Shown here piece after piece: positions 8,462 through 16,319 of a stretch of 64,000 nucleotides of DNA. Numbering within the stretch: position 1 is the first letter of the stretch; every line of letters starts with the position of its first letter. This DNA comes from Candidatus Limnocylindrales bacterium. GTDB taxonomy: Bacteria; Desulfobacterota; Binatia; UBA1149; CAITLU01. The notes under the pieces were generated by a model, which was given only the letters and a program-made list of their open reading frames with translations, made no database searches and was not told the DNA's origin. The stretch lies in contig DASPNR010000030.1 in the NCBI GenBank assembly GCA_035626395.1, positions 124,001 to 188,000 on the forward strand, given 5' to 3'. A program made the position numbers and the translations under genes.

Positions 8462-8910
8462 GCGACCCTGTCTGGCAGAACGCGCAGCCATCGCACGCCG
8501 CGCAGATCCTCCCGCTGATGCGCGACTACTACGGCGAGGACGGCTATCCCTTCGTGCTGGAGGAGGCGGCACCGGCTCTCGACCGGTTCCTGCGCGGCAG
8601 CGAGCTCGGTCGTGCGTGGGTGCTGCTCGACGGCGGCAAGGTGTGCGGCTACCTGTTCCTGACCTTCGGCTACAGCCTGGAGTATCGCGGGCGCGACGCC
8701 TTCATCGACGAGATCTACGTGGTGCCCGCGCTGCGAGGCGGCGGGCATGGCGAGCGCGGCCTGGCCGTGGCCGAACAAGGCGCACGGGAGAGCGGTGTGC
8801 GCGTGCTGCATCTGGAAGTGGAGAAGGCCAAGCCTCGCACCGCCGCCTTCTATCGCCGCGTCGGCTTCGAGGACCACGATCGGTGGCTGATGAGCAAGAG
8901 CCTGACATGA
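8458..8910 (+). CDS. GNAT-family N-acetyltransferase
   Basis: 150 aa single-domain acetyltransferase; substrate unknown. The acetyl-CoA pyrophosphate loop is [14 protein letters not shown], preceded by the strand [11 protein letters not shown] and followed by [21 protein letters not shown], the usual motif A/B arrangement. The GTG start overlaps the mscL stop (GTGA), and the stop overlaps the next ATG (ATGA), so it sits inside a translationally coupled unit. An open frame continues upstream but only as a shadow of mscL and the CDF gene. Confidence 0.88.
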   Translation: MSDPVWQNAQPSHAAQILPLMRDYYGEDGYPFVLEEAAPALDRFLRGSELGRAWVLLDGGKVCGYLFLTFGYSLEYRGRDAFIDEIYVVPALRGGGHGERGLAVAEQGARESGVRVLHLEVEKAKPRTAAFYRRVGFEDHDRWLMSKSLT

Positions 8911-9245
8911 GGCTGTACCTCCTCAAGCTCCTGGTGACCGCAGTCATCGTCGCCACGGCTTCCTCTCTGGCCGGACGCAGCTCGGCTCTGGCAGGCTTTC
9001 TGGTGGCCATGCCGCTGACCACGATGATCGTCCTTCCGATGGCGGAGCTGGAGCATCGGGGCACGGGCGTCGCGGTCGAGCTGGCACGGCACATCCTCCT
9101 CGCGCTTCCGTTCAGCCTCCTTTTCTTCGCACCTTTCGTGGTCGCCGAGCGCCTGGAGCTGTCCTTCTGGAAGGCGTATGTGCTTGGCTGCACGCTGCTT
9201 TTGGCCGGATATGCGGGCTTTCGCGTGCTCAGTCGAGGCCTGTAG
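8907..9245 (+). CDS. Small inner-membrane protein (DUF3147-like)
   Basis: 112 aa with about four hydrophobic segments: KLLVTAVIVATASSLAG, ALAGFLVAMPLTTMIVLPM, HILLALPFSLLFFAPFVV and AYVLGCTLLLAGYAGF. The size and P-L-T pattern in the second helix resemble DUF3147 membrane proteins of unknown function. The ATG start overlaps the GNAT stop (ATGA). It is the last gene of the CDF-mscL-GNAT unit; the 274-bp gap that follows contains the promoter of the next gene. Confidence 0.7.
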   Translation: MRLYLLKLLVTAVIVATASSLAGRSSALAGFLVAMPLTTMIVLPMAELEHRGTGVAVELARHILLALPFSLLFFAPFVVAERLELSFWKAYVLGCTLLLAGYAGFRVLSRGL

Positions 9246-9335
9246 CTGTCCGGCTCGCTTCTACGCATCATAAGACTGCATGACCGATGCGGTGGCGTCC
9301 GGCGACGGACGTTGCATGGTGTCGGCGATGCCAGG

Positions 9336-9353
9336 CTGTACGCTTTTGTACAG
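9336..9353. promoter_or_regulatory. Perfect palindrome CTGTAC-N6-GTACAG upstream of the porin pair
   Basis: A 6-6-6 inverted repeat with a T-rich spacer lies 30 bp upstream of the predicted -35 box of the outer-membrane gene. This is a position suited to an activator or repressor site. It resembles a LexA box (CTGT-N8-ACAG), but the half-sites are 10 bp apart rather than 8. Confidence 0.4.
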
Positions 9354-9382
9354 TAGGGCCGCATTCCGGCGGGTAGCGAGTT

Positions 9383-9412
9383 TTGCCTACTTGGAACGAG
9401 GGCCTGTATACT
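9383..9412 (+). promoter_or_regulatory. Sigma70-like promoter of the tandem outer-membrane genes
   Basis: TTGCCT (9383-9388), an 18-bp spacer and TATACT (9407-9412). Transcription would begin near 9419, giving a leader of about 100 nt before ATG 9520 with its strong AAAGGAGG site (9507-9513). The match stands out against the GC-rich background. Confidence 0.6.
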
Positions 9413-9519
9413 GCGCAGCGTGGAGTGGTTGTGGTAGTGGCGGATCGCAGGCTGCAGTTCTGGTAGCCGAGCAGCTCCCTCTCGACCGATTCTGCAACTA
9501 GACGGCAAAGGAGGTTCTC

Positions 9520-10464
9520 ATGAAGAGGGGACTACTTTCATGCACCATGGCCGCTGCATTGTGCAGCATCGCATCCGTGGCATTCGCCGGCGCATACGGT
9601 GAAGAAGAGACGACGGAGACGCCGGCCGCTGCGCCCGCACCACCGCCGGCCGCGGCCGCCGAAGTGCAAGAGGAAGTGAAGGTCGACGTGCTGCGCCGCT
9701 GGGCGGCATTCTCGACCGACGGCGAAACCTCACGCGGCCTCTGGATCGAGGCCGGTCTGATTCACGCGCACGAAGAATTCCTGCAGGACAAGCCCGGCGA
9801 GGGCGAACACGATCAGATCAGCTCCTTCCTTCGCGTGGCCTACGGCCAGGAGCTGTGGGAAGCGGGCGCAGAAGTCTCGTACGACTGGTTCCGGCAGGAG
9901 TTCGACACCGCGCTGGGCGACGTCGAGTTCGACGACAACGGTTTCGGCGATCTCGAGGTGTGGGGCAAGGTGATTCCGCTGCGCACCGAGTACGTCAACG
10001 CCGGCGCCGGCATGATCGTGAGCATGCCGACCGGTGAGGCCGATTTCCGCGGCTTCCAGACCTATCGCGGCTCCTTCACCACCGATGAATGGGGCTTCGA
10101 CCCCTTCGTTACGGCAGGCATCTCGGCCGGTCCGCTCGATATCCGCATGTCGGTCGGCTACCAGATCTATACGAGCTTCAACGACTACGACGGGCTCGAC
10201 TACAACTTCGCGTTGCTGCTGCCGATCGGCGACATGATCGTGTTCCGCAACGAGTTCGACGGCTTCCATTTCTCCGATGATCTTCGCGGCACCATCTATG
10301 CAAACCACGACGACGTGCTGGATTGGGTGCCGGGCTTCGACATCCGGTTTCCCGTGGGAGGATCGGAGCTGCTCATCCGTCCCACCGGTACCGTTGGCCT
10401 GACTGCCGACAGCCGCGACTGGGGCCTCGGCATCAGCTTCGCATTCACGGGGCTCGGAGGCTGA
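9520..10464 (+). CDS. Outer-membrane beta-barrel protein, paralog 1
   Basis: 314 aa. A classical signal peptide (MKRGLLS... to VAFA-GAYG) is followed by an acidic Ala/Pro-rich stretch and then alternating hydrophobic/aromatic beta-strands separated by acidic turns, ending in SFAFTGLGG. It is clearly paralogous to the next gene: both contain the RGLWIE segment, a DEWGFDPFVTAG segment and a PIGxMIV strand. No known porin family is recognised with certainty. AAAGGAGG lies 6 bp before the ATG, and a sigma70-like promoter is at 9383-9412. It is probably strongly expressed. Confidence 0.75.
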   Translation: MKRGLLSCTMAAALCSIASVAFAGAYGEEETTETPAAAPAPPPAAAAEVQEEVKVDVLRRWAAFSTDGETSRGLWIEAGLIHAHEEFLQDKPGEGEHDQISSFLRVAYGQELWEAGAEVSYDWFRQEFDTALGDVEFDDNGFGDLEVWGKVIPLRTEYVNAGAGMIVSMPTGEADFRGFQTYRGSFTTDEWGFDPFVTAGISAGPLDIRMSVGYQIYTSFNDYDGLDYNFALLLPIGDMIVFRNEFDGFHFSDDLRGTIYANHDDVLDWVPGFDIRFPVGGSELLIRPTGTVGLTADSRDWGLGISFAFTGLGG

Positions 10465-10496
10465 GCCTCCAACGGTCGCTGACTCGCAGCAGCGAA

Positions 10497-10528
10497 GGAG
10501 CGGGGAGCGCGCGTGCGGTCCCCGCTCC
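10497..10528 (+). terminator. 10-bp hairpin between the paralogous outer-membrane genes
   Basis: GGAGCGGGGA (10497-10506), a 12-nt loop and TCCCCGCTCC (10519-10528) form a perfect stem without a U-tract. A smaller hairpin (GGAGGC/GCCTCC) spans the stop codon at 10457-10471. It could attenuate read-through into paralog 2 or stabilise the first mRNA's 3' end. Confidence 0.5.
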
Positions 10529-10612
10529 ACTTGTGCAAGCAGGTCGCAGCGAGTGGCTCCCTCGCATCGGCCATTCCACCAAAACCACCCAATGAACCAG
10601 AAGGAGGATTCT

Positions 10613-11533
10613 ATGAAGAGGGGACTGCTTTCCATCACGATGGCCGGAGCGCTCTGCAGCGCTGCGTCCATCGCCTTCGCCGGCGCCTATGGCCCTGGCG
10701 ACGAACCCGAGGAACGGCCGCTGCCGCCGCCGGCGCCGGCCGCACGCGAGGTCGTCGAAGAGGAAGAAGAGGTGCAGGTCGTGCGTCGCTGGGAAGGCTT
10801 CGCCACCGACGCCGAGACCTCGCGTGGCCTGTGGATCGAGGTCGGCACCCTGTACGGGCAGGAAGACGACATCGTCGGTTCCGGCGACGATGAGTTCTTC
10901 GACACCGAGCTTCGCATCGCCTACGGCCAGGAAATGTTCGAGGCGGGCGCGGAGATCAGCTACCAGTACTACCACTTCGACAATCTGCCCGGCGACAACG
11001 ACGTCGACGACTTCAGTGACCTGGAGTTCTGGGCAAAGGTCATTCCGCTGCGCACCGACTTCATGTCGCTCGGCGGCGGCATCGCCGTCTCTGCTCCGAT
11101 CGGCGGATCGCCGTTCGACGGGACGCATCGTCTGCCGGTCCATGGCTTCGGACAGTCGGACGACGAGTGGGGATTCGATCCGTTCGTCACCGCCGGCTTC
11201 GCCGCGGGACCGGTGCAGATCCGCACGTCGATCGGCTACATGATGTTCACGGACAACAACGACCTGGATGCCATCGACTACAACGCGGCCATCCTGGCGC
11301 CGATCGGCGAGATGATCGTCGTGCGCGCCGAGGTGCAGGGCTACCACCTGACCGACGACAATCACCCGAACAACCTCGACGATCCCGTCGCGGTCCTGCC
11401 CGGCGTCGATATCCGCGTGCCGCTTGGCGGCGGTGAGTTCCTCATCCGTCCGACCGGCCTGGTCGGCCTCGACAACGAGGCGTCGGACTGGGGCGTGGGC
11501 GTCAGCCTGGCCTTCACCGGCATCGGCGGCTGA
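10613..11533 (+). CDS. Outer-membrane beta-barrel protein, paralog 2
   Basis: 306 aa from ATG 10613, which follows AAGGAGG (10601-10607). An open frame extends upstream but lacks signal-peptide features. The signal peptide (MKRGLLS...IAFA-GAYG) is nearly the same as in paralog 1, followed by a Glu-rich linker and a barrel-like domain with the same conserved blocks. The pair arose by tandem duplication and has diverged in extracellular-loop-like regions. I see no separate promoter, so it may be co-transcribed through the intervening hairpin. A strong intrinsic terminator follows. Confidence 0.75.
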   Translation: MKRGLLSITMAGALCSAASIAFAGAYGPGDEPEERPLPPPAPAAREVVEEEEEVQVVRRWEGFATDAETSRGLWIEVGTLYGQEDDIVGSGDDEFFDTELRIAYGQEMFEAGAEISYQYYHFDNLPGDNDVDDFSDLEFWAKVIPLRTDFMSLGGGIAVSAPIGGSPFDGTHRLPVHGFGQSDDEWGFDPFVTAGFAAGPVQIRTSIGYMMFTDNNDLDAIDYNAAILAPIGEMIVVRAEVQGYHLTDDNHPNNLDDPVAVLPGVDIRVPLGGGEFLIRPTGLVGLDNEASDWGVGVSLAFTGIGG

Positions 11534-11544
11534 TCGCGATTCCG

Positions 11545-11607
11545 CACTGCCGGCCTGCGGCAGTGAAAAGCCTGGAGCGCCTCGCGGTGCTCCAGGCTTT
11601 CTTTTTT
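11545..11607 (+). terminator. Intrinsic terminator after the outer-membrane gene pair
   Basis: AAAGCCTGGAGC (11567-11578), a 10-nt loop and GCTCCAGGCTTT (11589-11600) form a perfect 12-bp stem followed by CTTTTTTG. A second stem, CACTGCC/GGCAGTG (11545-11565), sits just upstream. This is the clearest Rho-independent terminator in the window. Confidence 0.9.
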
Positions 11608-11634
11608 GCGGCGGCTGGGCGCCACCGCGCAGCC

Positions 11635-12531
11635 TCAGCTCTTCTTCTTGCGCGGCAGCGAGTGCTCCCAGTCCGCCAGCAGCGCCCGCGCCGCGGCGAT
11701 GAACGCCAGAGGCTGATCCAGGATCAGGTGATGATGCGCCTGCGGGATCTCGATGATCGGCGCGTTGCGGTCGAGCAGCTCGTACATGTACTGGCCGGTC
11801 TCGGGCGGAACGAGGTTGCTGAGCTCGCCGCGCAGGATGGCGATGCGGCAGCGCGTGTCGGCGAGATAGTCGCTCATCGGCTTGAGCGAGACGCGCTCGA
11901 ACACGACGGGATCGAATTTCCAGGTCCAGCCCGCCTCCACCTTCTTGAGCGAATTGCGGGCGACGTGCTCGACGATGTAGGCGTTGTCGCAGGGCTGCGC
12001 CGGGATGAGGTGAAAGTGCGTGACCGCCTCCTCCAGTGACGGATAGACCTTGGGATTGCGGAAGGCGCGGCCTTGCCGGCCCTCCTGGCTCTCCGGATCG
12101 GGCTTGGTCACCGGCGAATCGACGATCATCGCGCCGGCCATGCGGTCGCCGTACAGCGAGGCGGCCACCATCGTCACGAATCCGCCCAGGCTGTGCCCGA
12201 TGATGATGGGCGGCCCGTGCCGGTCCAGGCCGGCGTGCTTGCACACCGCCATCGCCTCCACCGCCCATATTTCGCGCGGATAAAGCTCGCGGCGGCCGCT
12301 GTCGCCGTGGCCGCTGAGATCGAGCGCGACGACGTGGTAGTCGCGCGCGAGCAGCGGCGCCAGGAAGCTCCACCAGTGCGCGTGCGCGGCGCCGCCGTGG
12401 ATGAGCAGCAGGCCCGGCTTCGCCTGGCCTCCCCACGACAAGTAGTGGATGCGGCAGCCCTCCACCTGCACGGTGCTTTCGGCAGGGGCGTCGGCCAGAG
12501 CCTCGGTAAACCATTGGGGCGCGATCGTCAT
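11635..12531 (-). CDS. Alpha/beta hydrolase
   Basis: 298 aa from the ATG at 12531, which has an AGGAAG site just upstream; the frame stays open further upstream only over the neighbouring gene. It is an alpha/beta-hydrolase fold enzyme of unknown substrate. Visible elements are the oxyanion region LLLIHGGAAHAHWW, the nucleophile elbow GHSLGG, the strand DLSGHGDSGR, and a C-terminal His in IPQAHHHLILDQP. The C-terminus ends in a basic RKKKS. It is downstream of the M18 aminopeptidase on the same strand with a 68-nt gap, so the two may be co-transcribed. Confidence 0.88.
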   Translation of the reverse strand: MTIAPQWFTEALADAPAESTVQVEGCRIHYLSWGGQAKPGLLLIHGGAAHAHWWSFLAPLLARDYHVVALDLSGHGDSGRRELYPREIWAVEAMAVCKHAGLDRHGPPIIIGHSLGGFVTMVAASLYGDRMAGAMIVDSPVTKPDPESQEGRQGRAFRNPKVYPSLEEAVTHFHLIPAQPCDNAYIVEHVARNSLKKVEAGWTWKFDPVVFERVSLKPMSDYLADTRCRIAILRGELSNLVPPETGQYMYELLDRNAPIIEIPQAHHHLILDQPLAFIAAARALLADWEHSLPRKKKS

Positions 12532-12599
12532 CGGCTTCCTCGTGCAATCCGTGCCGGCTGCGGGTGGACGTTCCGGAAGCGCCCGGAGCGGATGCGCCG

Positions 12600-13901
12600 C
12601 TATTCGGGCAGGAAGTAGGCGTTCAGCACACGGATCATCGGCTCGACGTCGGCGGCGCCGGCCATCTCCCGGCACGAGTGCATCGAAAGCATGGGCGAGC
12701 CGACGTCGACGGTGCGGATGCCGATGCGCGCGGCGGTGATCGGACCGATGGTGGAGCCGCAGCCGAGATCGCTGCGCGCAACGAAGTGCTGGTACGGCAC
12801 GTCGCAGCGGCGGCACAGCGACGCGAACAGTGCCGCCGTGTCGGCCTCGGTAGCGTACGACTGGCTCGCATTGATCTTGATGACCGGTCCGCCGCCGATC
12901 ATCGGCCGGTGCCCGCTCTCGTGGCGGTCGGCGTAGTTGGGATGCACGGCGTGCGCCATGTCGGCCGAGATCATCCAGGACTTGGCCAGTGCGCGGCTTC
13001 GCGCTTCGGGGTCGCCCTCGCTCGTCAGAATGGTGATGCGATCGAGGACGTCGAGGAGAAAGGGGCCGGCGGCTCCGTGCGCGCTGCGGCTGCCTACTTC
13101 CTCGTGATCGTAGAGCACGAGCACGCGCGTGAACGGTGACTCGCCGCTCTCGGCTGCCGACAGAAGGGCGGAGAGGCCGGCGTGGCACGATTCGAGGTTG
13201 TCCAGCCGTGCGGAGTGGATGAAGTCGCCGCCGACGCCGGCAATCGCCGCCGGCTGGAGGTCGTAGAACATGAGATCGAAGCCGAGCACGTCCTCCGCAT
13301 CGACCGCTTCCTCGCCCTGCGCCTCCAGCTCCTCCGCCAGCAGCGCTCCCAGCTCGGTGCAGGTCTCCAGGCCCAGCACCGGGGGAAGATGGGTCTGCGC
13401 ATTGAGCTTGAGCCCGTCGCTGTGCAACTCGCGCGAAAGATGGATGGCAAGGCTCGGCACGCGCGCGATGGGCCGGCGCATGTCCACGAGCACCGAGCGC
13501 GGCTCGTCGCCCGCGGCCAGGCTTACGCGTCCGGCCAGGCCCAGATCGCGATCCAGCCACGTGTGCAGCAGCACCCCGCCATAGGGCTCCACGGCCAGCT
13601 GGCGGTAGCCGTGCGAGCGCACGTCCGGGCGCGGCTTCAGCCGCAGGTTGGGCGAGTCGGTGTGCGAGCCGATGATGCGAAAGCCCGCATCGCACAGCTC
13701 GGCATGGCCGATCTCGAAAGCGATGATGCTGCCGCCGCGCGTGACGTAGCAGCGATCGCCCGCTTCCACGTCCCAGGCGTCCTGCTCGCGTACGCGCCGG
13801 TACCCAGCGTTCTCGAGCCTGCGCAGCGTTTCGGCGACCGCGTGGTATGGCGTGGGCGAAGCGTCGAGGAAGGAGAGGAGGTCGCGGACGATCTCGGCCA
13901 T
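12600..13901 (-). CDS. M18-family aspartyl aminopeptidase
   Basis: 433 aa, the full family length. M18 enzymes are dodecameric di-zinc metalloaminopeptidases that remove N-terminal acidic (or other) residues in the cytoplasm. Motifs: IIGSHTDSPNLRLKP (first metal ligand His), a LYDHEEVGSRSAHGA segment (catalytic Glu pair), ISADMAHAVHPNY, and near the C-terminus the SMHSCREM segment. The start has no Shine-Dalgarno sequence. TATGCT ends 6 nt before the ATG, so the transcript may be leaderless. It is divergent from the double-GNAT gene. Confidence 0.93.
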   Translation of the reverse strand: MAEIVRDLLSFLDASPTPYHAVAETLRRLENAGYRRVREQDAWDVEAGDRCYVTRGGSIIAFEIGHAELCDAGFRIIGSHTDSPNLRLKPRPDVRSHGYRQLAVEPYGGVLLHTWLDRDLGLAGRVSLAAGDEPRSVLVDMRRPIARVPSLAIHLSRELHSDGLKLNAQTHLPPVLGLETCTELGALLAEELEAQGEEAVDAEDVLGFDLMFYDLQPAAIAGVGGDFIHSARLDNLESCHAGLSALLSAAESGESPFTRVLVLYDHEEVGSRSAHGAAGPFLLDVLDRITILTSEGDPEARSRALAKSWMISADMAHAVHPNYADRHESGHRPMIGGGPVIKINASQSYATEADTAALFASLCRRCDVPYQHFVARSDLGCGSTIGPITAARIGIRTVDVGSPMLSMHSCREMAGAADVEPMIRVLNAYFLPE

Positions 13902-13907
13902 CGCCGG

Positions 13908-13913
13908 AGCATA
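13908..13913 (-). promoter_or_regulatory. Possible -10 box (TATGCT) for leaderless M18 mRNA
   Basis: Read on the minus strand, TATGCT ends 6 nt before ATG 13901. A transcript starting about 7 nt downstream of this hexamer would begin at or beside the ATG. No clear -35 box is seen. Confidence 0.35.
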
Positions 13914-14031
13914 GCGGGGAGGCTGGCAGGTGGCGAGGGTCGCGCGGTCCCGCTATGCCTCGCAAGCGGCCGGCGCAAGGAAGGCGGCGCAATGGGTCGA
14001 GCCGGCATCAGGCCGTGGCGAAGGAAGCAAG

Positions 14032-15063
14032 GTGACGCGAGTCCACGTACGAGAGCTGCAGCCGCACGATCATCCTGCGGCTTCGACGGTCCTGGCTGCC
14101 GCGCATCGCCGCGCGCAGACCGGCGCGCCGGTGATGCTCGGCCCCACCTTCTGCGACGCTTCCTCGTGCCGTCCGTTCGTGGAAGCAGCCATGAGCTCGC
14201 ACAGGGTCACCGGCGCGGTGGCCGAGATCGACGGCCGCGTCTGCGGCTTCCTCATCGGAGAGAAGCTGCTCTTCGCTCCCGAGGACTTTGCCGCCATCTA
14301 CGCCGAGCCGCGCTCGATCTCAGTGCCGCTGCACTGCCACGGCGTCGCCGACGGCGTGGACCCCGCGCCCGTCTACGAAGCGCTATACGGATTCCTCGGG
14401 CAGCGCTGGATCGACGACGGCTTCTTCGTCCACAACGTCTCGATCAGCTGCATGGATCGCGGCGTCCTCGATTCATGGGTGCATCTCGGCTTCGGCCGGA
14501 AGTCGGTGTGCGCGGTGCGCCCGACGACGCCTCTGGAGCCGCGGCCCGCCCCGGTGCCCGGGCTGTTCATCGACGAAGTGCGCGGCCACGACGAGGACGT
14601 GCTCGAAACGTTCCACCGGCGCCTGATGACGTTCCAGACCGGCGCGCCGATGTTCTGGCCCTACAACGGCGAGCCGGACGCGAAGGTGCGTGCGATGCGT
14701 GTGGATGCGCTGACGAGCGGGCAGGGGATCGCCTTCATCGCTCGCCGCGACGGCGAGCCGGTCGGATCGATGCTGTTCGTGCCGGCCGTATTCCTGTCGC
14801 CGCTGCTGGTGTGCGATCGCATGGTCTATCTGTGGGAGGCGTTCATGGACGCCGACGCACGCTCGGGCGGCGTCGGCTCGGTGCTGCTCGATCACGCGCT
14901 GGCCACGCTGCGCTCGCGTGGGATCGAGTGGTGCAGCCTGCACTTCGTCTCGGGCAATCCGCGCGGCGGACCGTTCTGGCAGAGCCGGGGCTTTCATCCG
15001 GTCGAAGCCACCATGCGCCGCCAGGTCGACGAGCGCGTGGCGTGGGCGAAGGGACCGCATTGA
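14032..15063 (+). CDS. Double-domain GNAT acetyltransferase
   Basis: 343 aa from GTG 14032, with AAGGAAG at 14021-14027. There are two GNAT-like halves. The N-terminal half (about 1-165) has the strand GRVCGFLIGEKL but a poor CoA loop. The C-terminal half (about 170-343) has GEPVGSMLFVP, the CoA loop DARSGGVGSVLLDHAL and the LHFVSGNPRGGPFWQSRGFHPVE segment. The first half may be structural only. The substrate is not predictable. The stop overlaps the TTG start of the following flavin oxidoreductase (TTGA), so the two are coupled. Confidence 0.8.
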   Translation: MTRVHVRELQPHDHPAASTVLAAAHRRAQTGAPVMLGPTFCDASSCRPFVEAAMSSHRVTGAVAEIDGRVCGFLIGEKLLFAPEDFAAIYAEPRSISVPLHCHGVADGVDPAPVYEALYGFLGQRWIDDGFFVHNVSISCMDRGVLDSWVHLGFGRKSVCAVRPTTPLEPRPAPVPGLFIDEVRGHDEDVLETFHRRLMTFQTGAPMFWPYNGEPDAKVRAMRVDALTSGQGIAFIARRDGEPVGSMLFVPAVFLSPLLVCDRMVYLWEAFMDADARSGGVGSVLLDHALATLRSRGIEWCSLHFVSGNPRGGPFWQSRGFHPVEATMRRQVDERVAWAKGPH

Positions 15064-16259
15064 TCGACGCGAGCAGCCGGCCGTGGCTGGCCAGAGCGCT
15101 CTCGCCGGCGCGTCTCGGTCCGCGCACGCTTCGCAACCGAATCATCAAGACCGCCACCTACGAGGGGATGACGCCCGGCGGCCTGCCGTCGCCGGCGCTG
15201 ATCGAGCATCATCGCGAGCTCGCGCGCGGCGGCGTCGGCATGACCACCGTCGCCTACTGCGCCGTCTCGCCGCACGGGCGCACCTTCCCCGAGCAGATGT
15301 ACATGCGCGAGGAGGCGGTGCCGTTGCTGGCGCGGCTGGTCGAGGCCGTGCACGAGCATGGCGCAGCCGCCTCGCTGCAGCTCGGCCACTGCGGCTTCTT
15401 CTCGCGCAACACCGAGCTGCCCAGGCGCACGTCGCTCGGCCCCTCGCCGATGCTGAACCAGTACGGACTGCTCTCGGGCGTTCCGTTCTCGCGCGCGATG
15501 ACCCGCGCGGACATCGACAGCACCGCGCGCGAATTCGCCGATGCGGCCGAGCGTGCCGTCCGAGCCGGATTCGATGCGGTGGAGCTGCATTTCGGGCACG
15601 GCTACCTGCTCAGCCAGTTCCTCAGCCCCGCCACCAACCATCGCCGCGACGAGTACGGCGGCAGCCTGGCGGGCCGGCTGCGCTTTCCGCTGCTCGTCCT
15701 CGAGCGCGTGCGAGAGCGCGTCGGCGATCGCTGCGCAGTGATCGCGAAGACGAATCTGCGCGACGGCTTTCGCGGCGGCCTCGAGATCGACGAGGCCGTC
15801 GAGATCTGCGCGGCGCTGGCGCAAGGCGGCATCGATGCGATCGAGCTGACGGGCGGCTTCACCAGCCGGACGCCGTTCTACCTGTTTCGCGGAAAAGCGC
15901 CGCTGGCCGAGATGATTCAGGCCGAGAAGAGCCGCATGCAGCGCCTGGCGCTGAGGCTGTTCGGCAGGAAGGTCGTGCGTGAGTATCCGTTCGAGGAGAT
16001 GTACTTCCTGGACATGGCGCGCCGGGTGCGCGCGGCCGTGAACGTGCCGCTGGTCCTGCTCGGCGGCATCGTGTCGGCGGCCAATCTGGAGAAGGCGATG
16101 GCCGACGGCTTCGACTTCGTGGCCATGGGCCGCGCGCTGATCGCCGATCCCGATCTCATCGCCCGCATCGAGGCCGGCACCGCCGAGCGCTCACGCTGCG
16201 TAGCGTGCAACAAGTGCGTGGCCGAGAGCGACCGCGGCGGCGTGCGCTGCGTGCTGTGA
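15060..16259 (+). CDS. NADH:flavin oxidoreductase, Old Yellow Enzyme family
   Basis: 399 aa from a TTG at 15060 that overlaps the upstream stop. It is a TIM-barrel FMN enzyme reducing activated alkenes such as enones or enoyl compounds. Motifs: LRNRIIKTATYEGM at the N-terminus, LQLGHCG, the substrate-binding His pair in FDAVELHFGHGYLLSQFLSP, the NHRRDEYGGSLAGRLRF segment, and the FMN phosphate site LLGGIVSA...DFVAMGRALIADPDL. The C-terminus holds four cysteines (CVACNKC-x10-C) resembling the 4Fe-4S site of 2,4-dienoyl-CoA reductases. The FAD/NAD domain of those enzymes is absent. Confidence 0.92.
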   Translation: MIDASSRPWLARALSPARLGPRTLRNRIIKTATYEGMTPGGLPSPALIEHHRELARGGVGMTTVAYCAVSPHGRTFPEQMYMREEAVPLLARLVEAVHEHGAAASLQLGHCGFFSRNTELPRRTSLGPSPMLNQYGLLSGVPFSRAMTRADIDSTAREFADAAERAVRAGFDAVELHFGHGYLLSQFLSPATNHRRDEYGGSLAGRLRFPLLVLERVRERVGDRCAVIAKTNLRDGFRGGLEIDEAVEICAALAQGGIDAIELTGGFTSRTPFYLFRGKAPLAEMIQAEKSRMQRLALRLFGRKVVREYPFEEMYFLDMARRVRAAVNVPLVLLGGIVSAANLEKAMADGFDFVAMGRALIADPDLIARIEAGTAERSRCVACNKCVAESDRGGVRCVL

Positions 16260-16319
16260 CGAACGCGGATCGACTCTGCTGCCGGCGGCATCCATCGAGG
16301 CCAGGGCCGATCCCGCCCG

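Noticed and set aside
9336..9353. LexA (SOS) box
   Set aside because: The half-sites CTGT and ACAG are 10 bp apart, not 8, and the genes downstream are outer-membrane proteins, so I record it only as an unassigned palindrome.
9280..9501. Small gene of 73 codons upstream of the porin genes
   Set aside because: It spans the predicted promoter and palindrome, has no ribosome site and no convincing composition.
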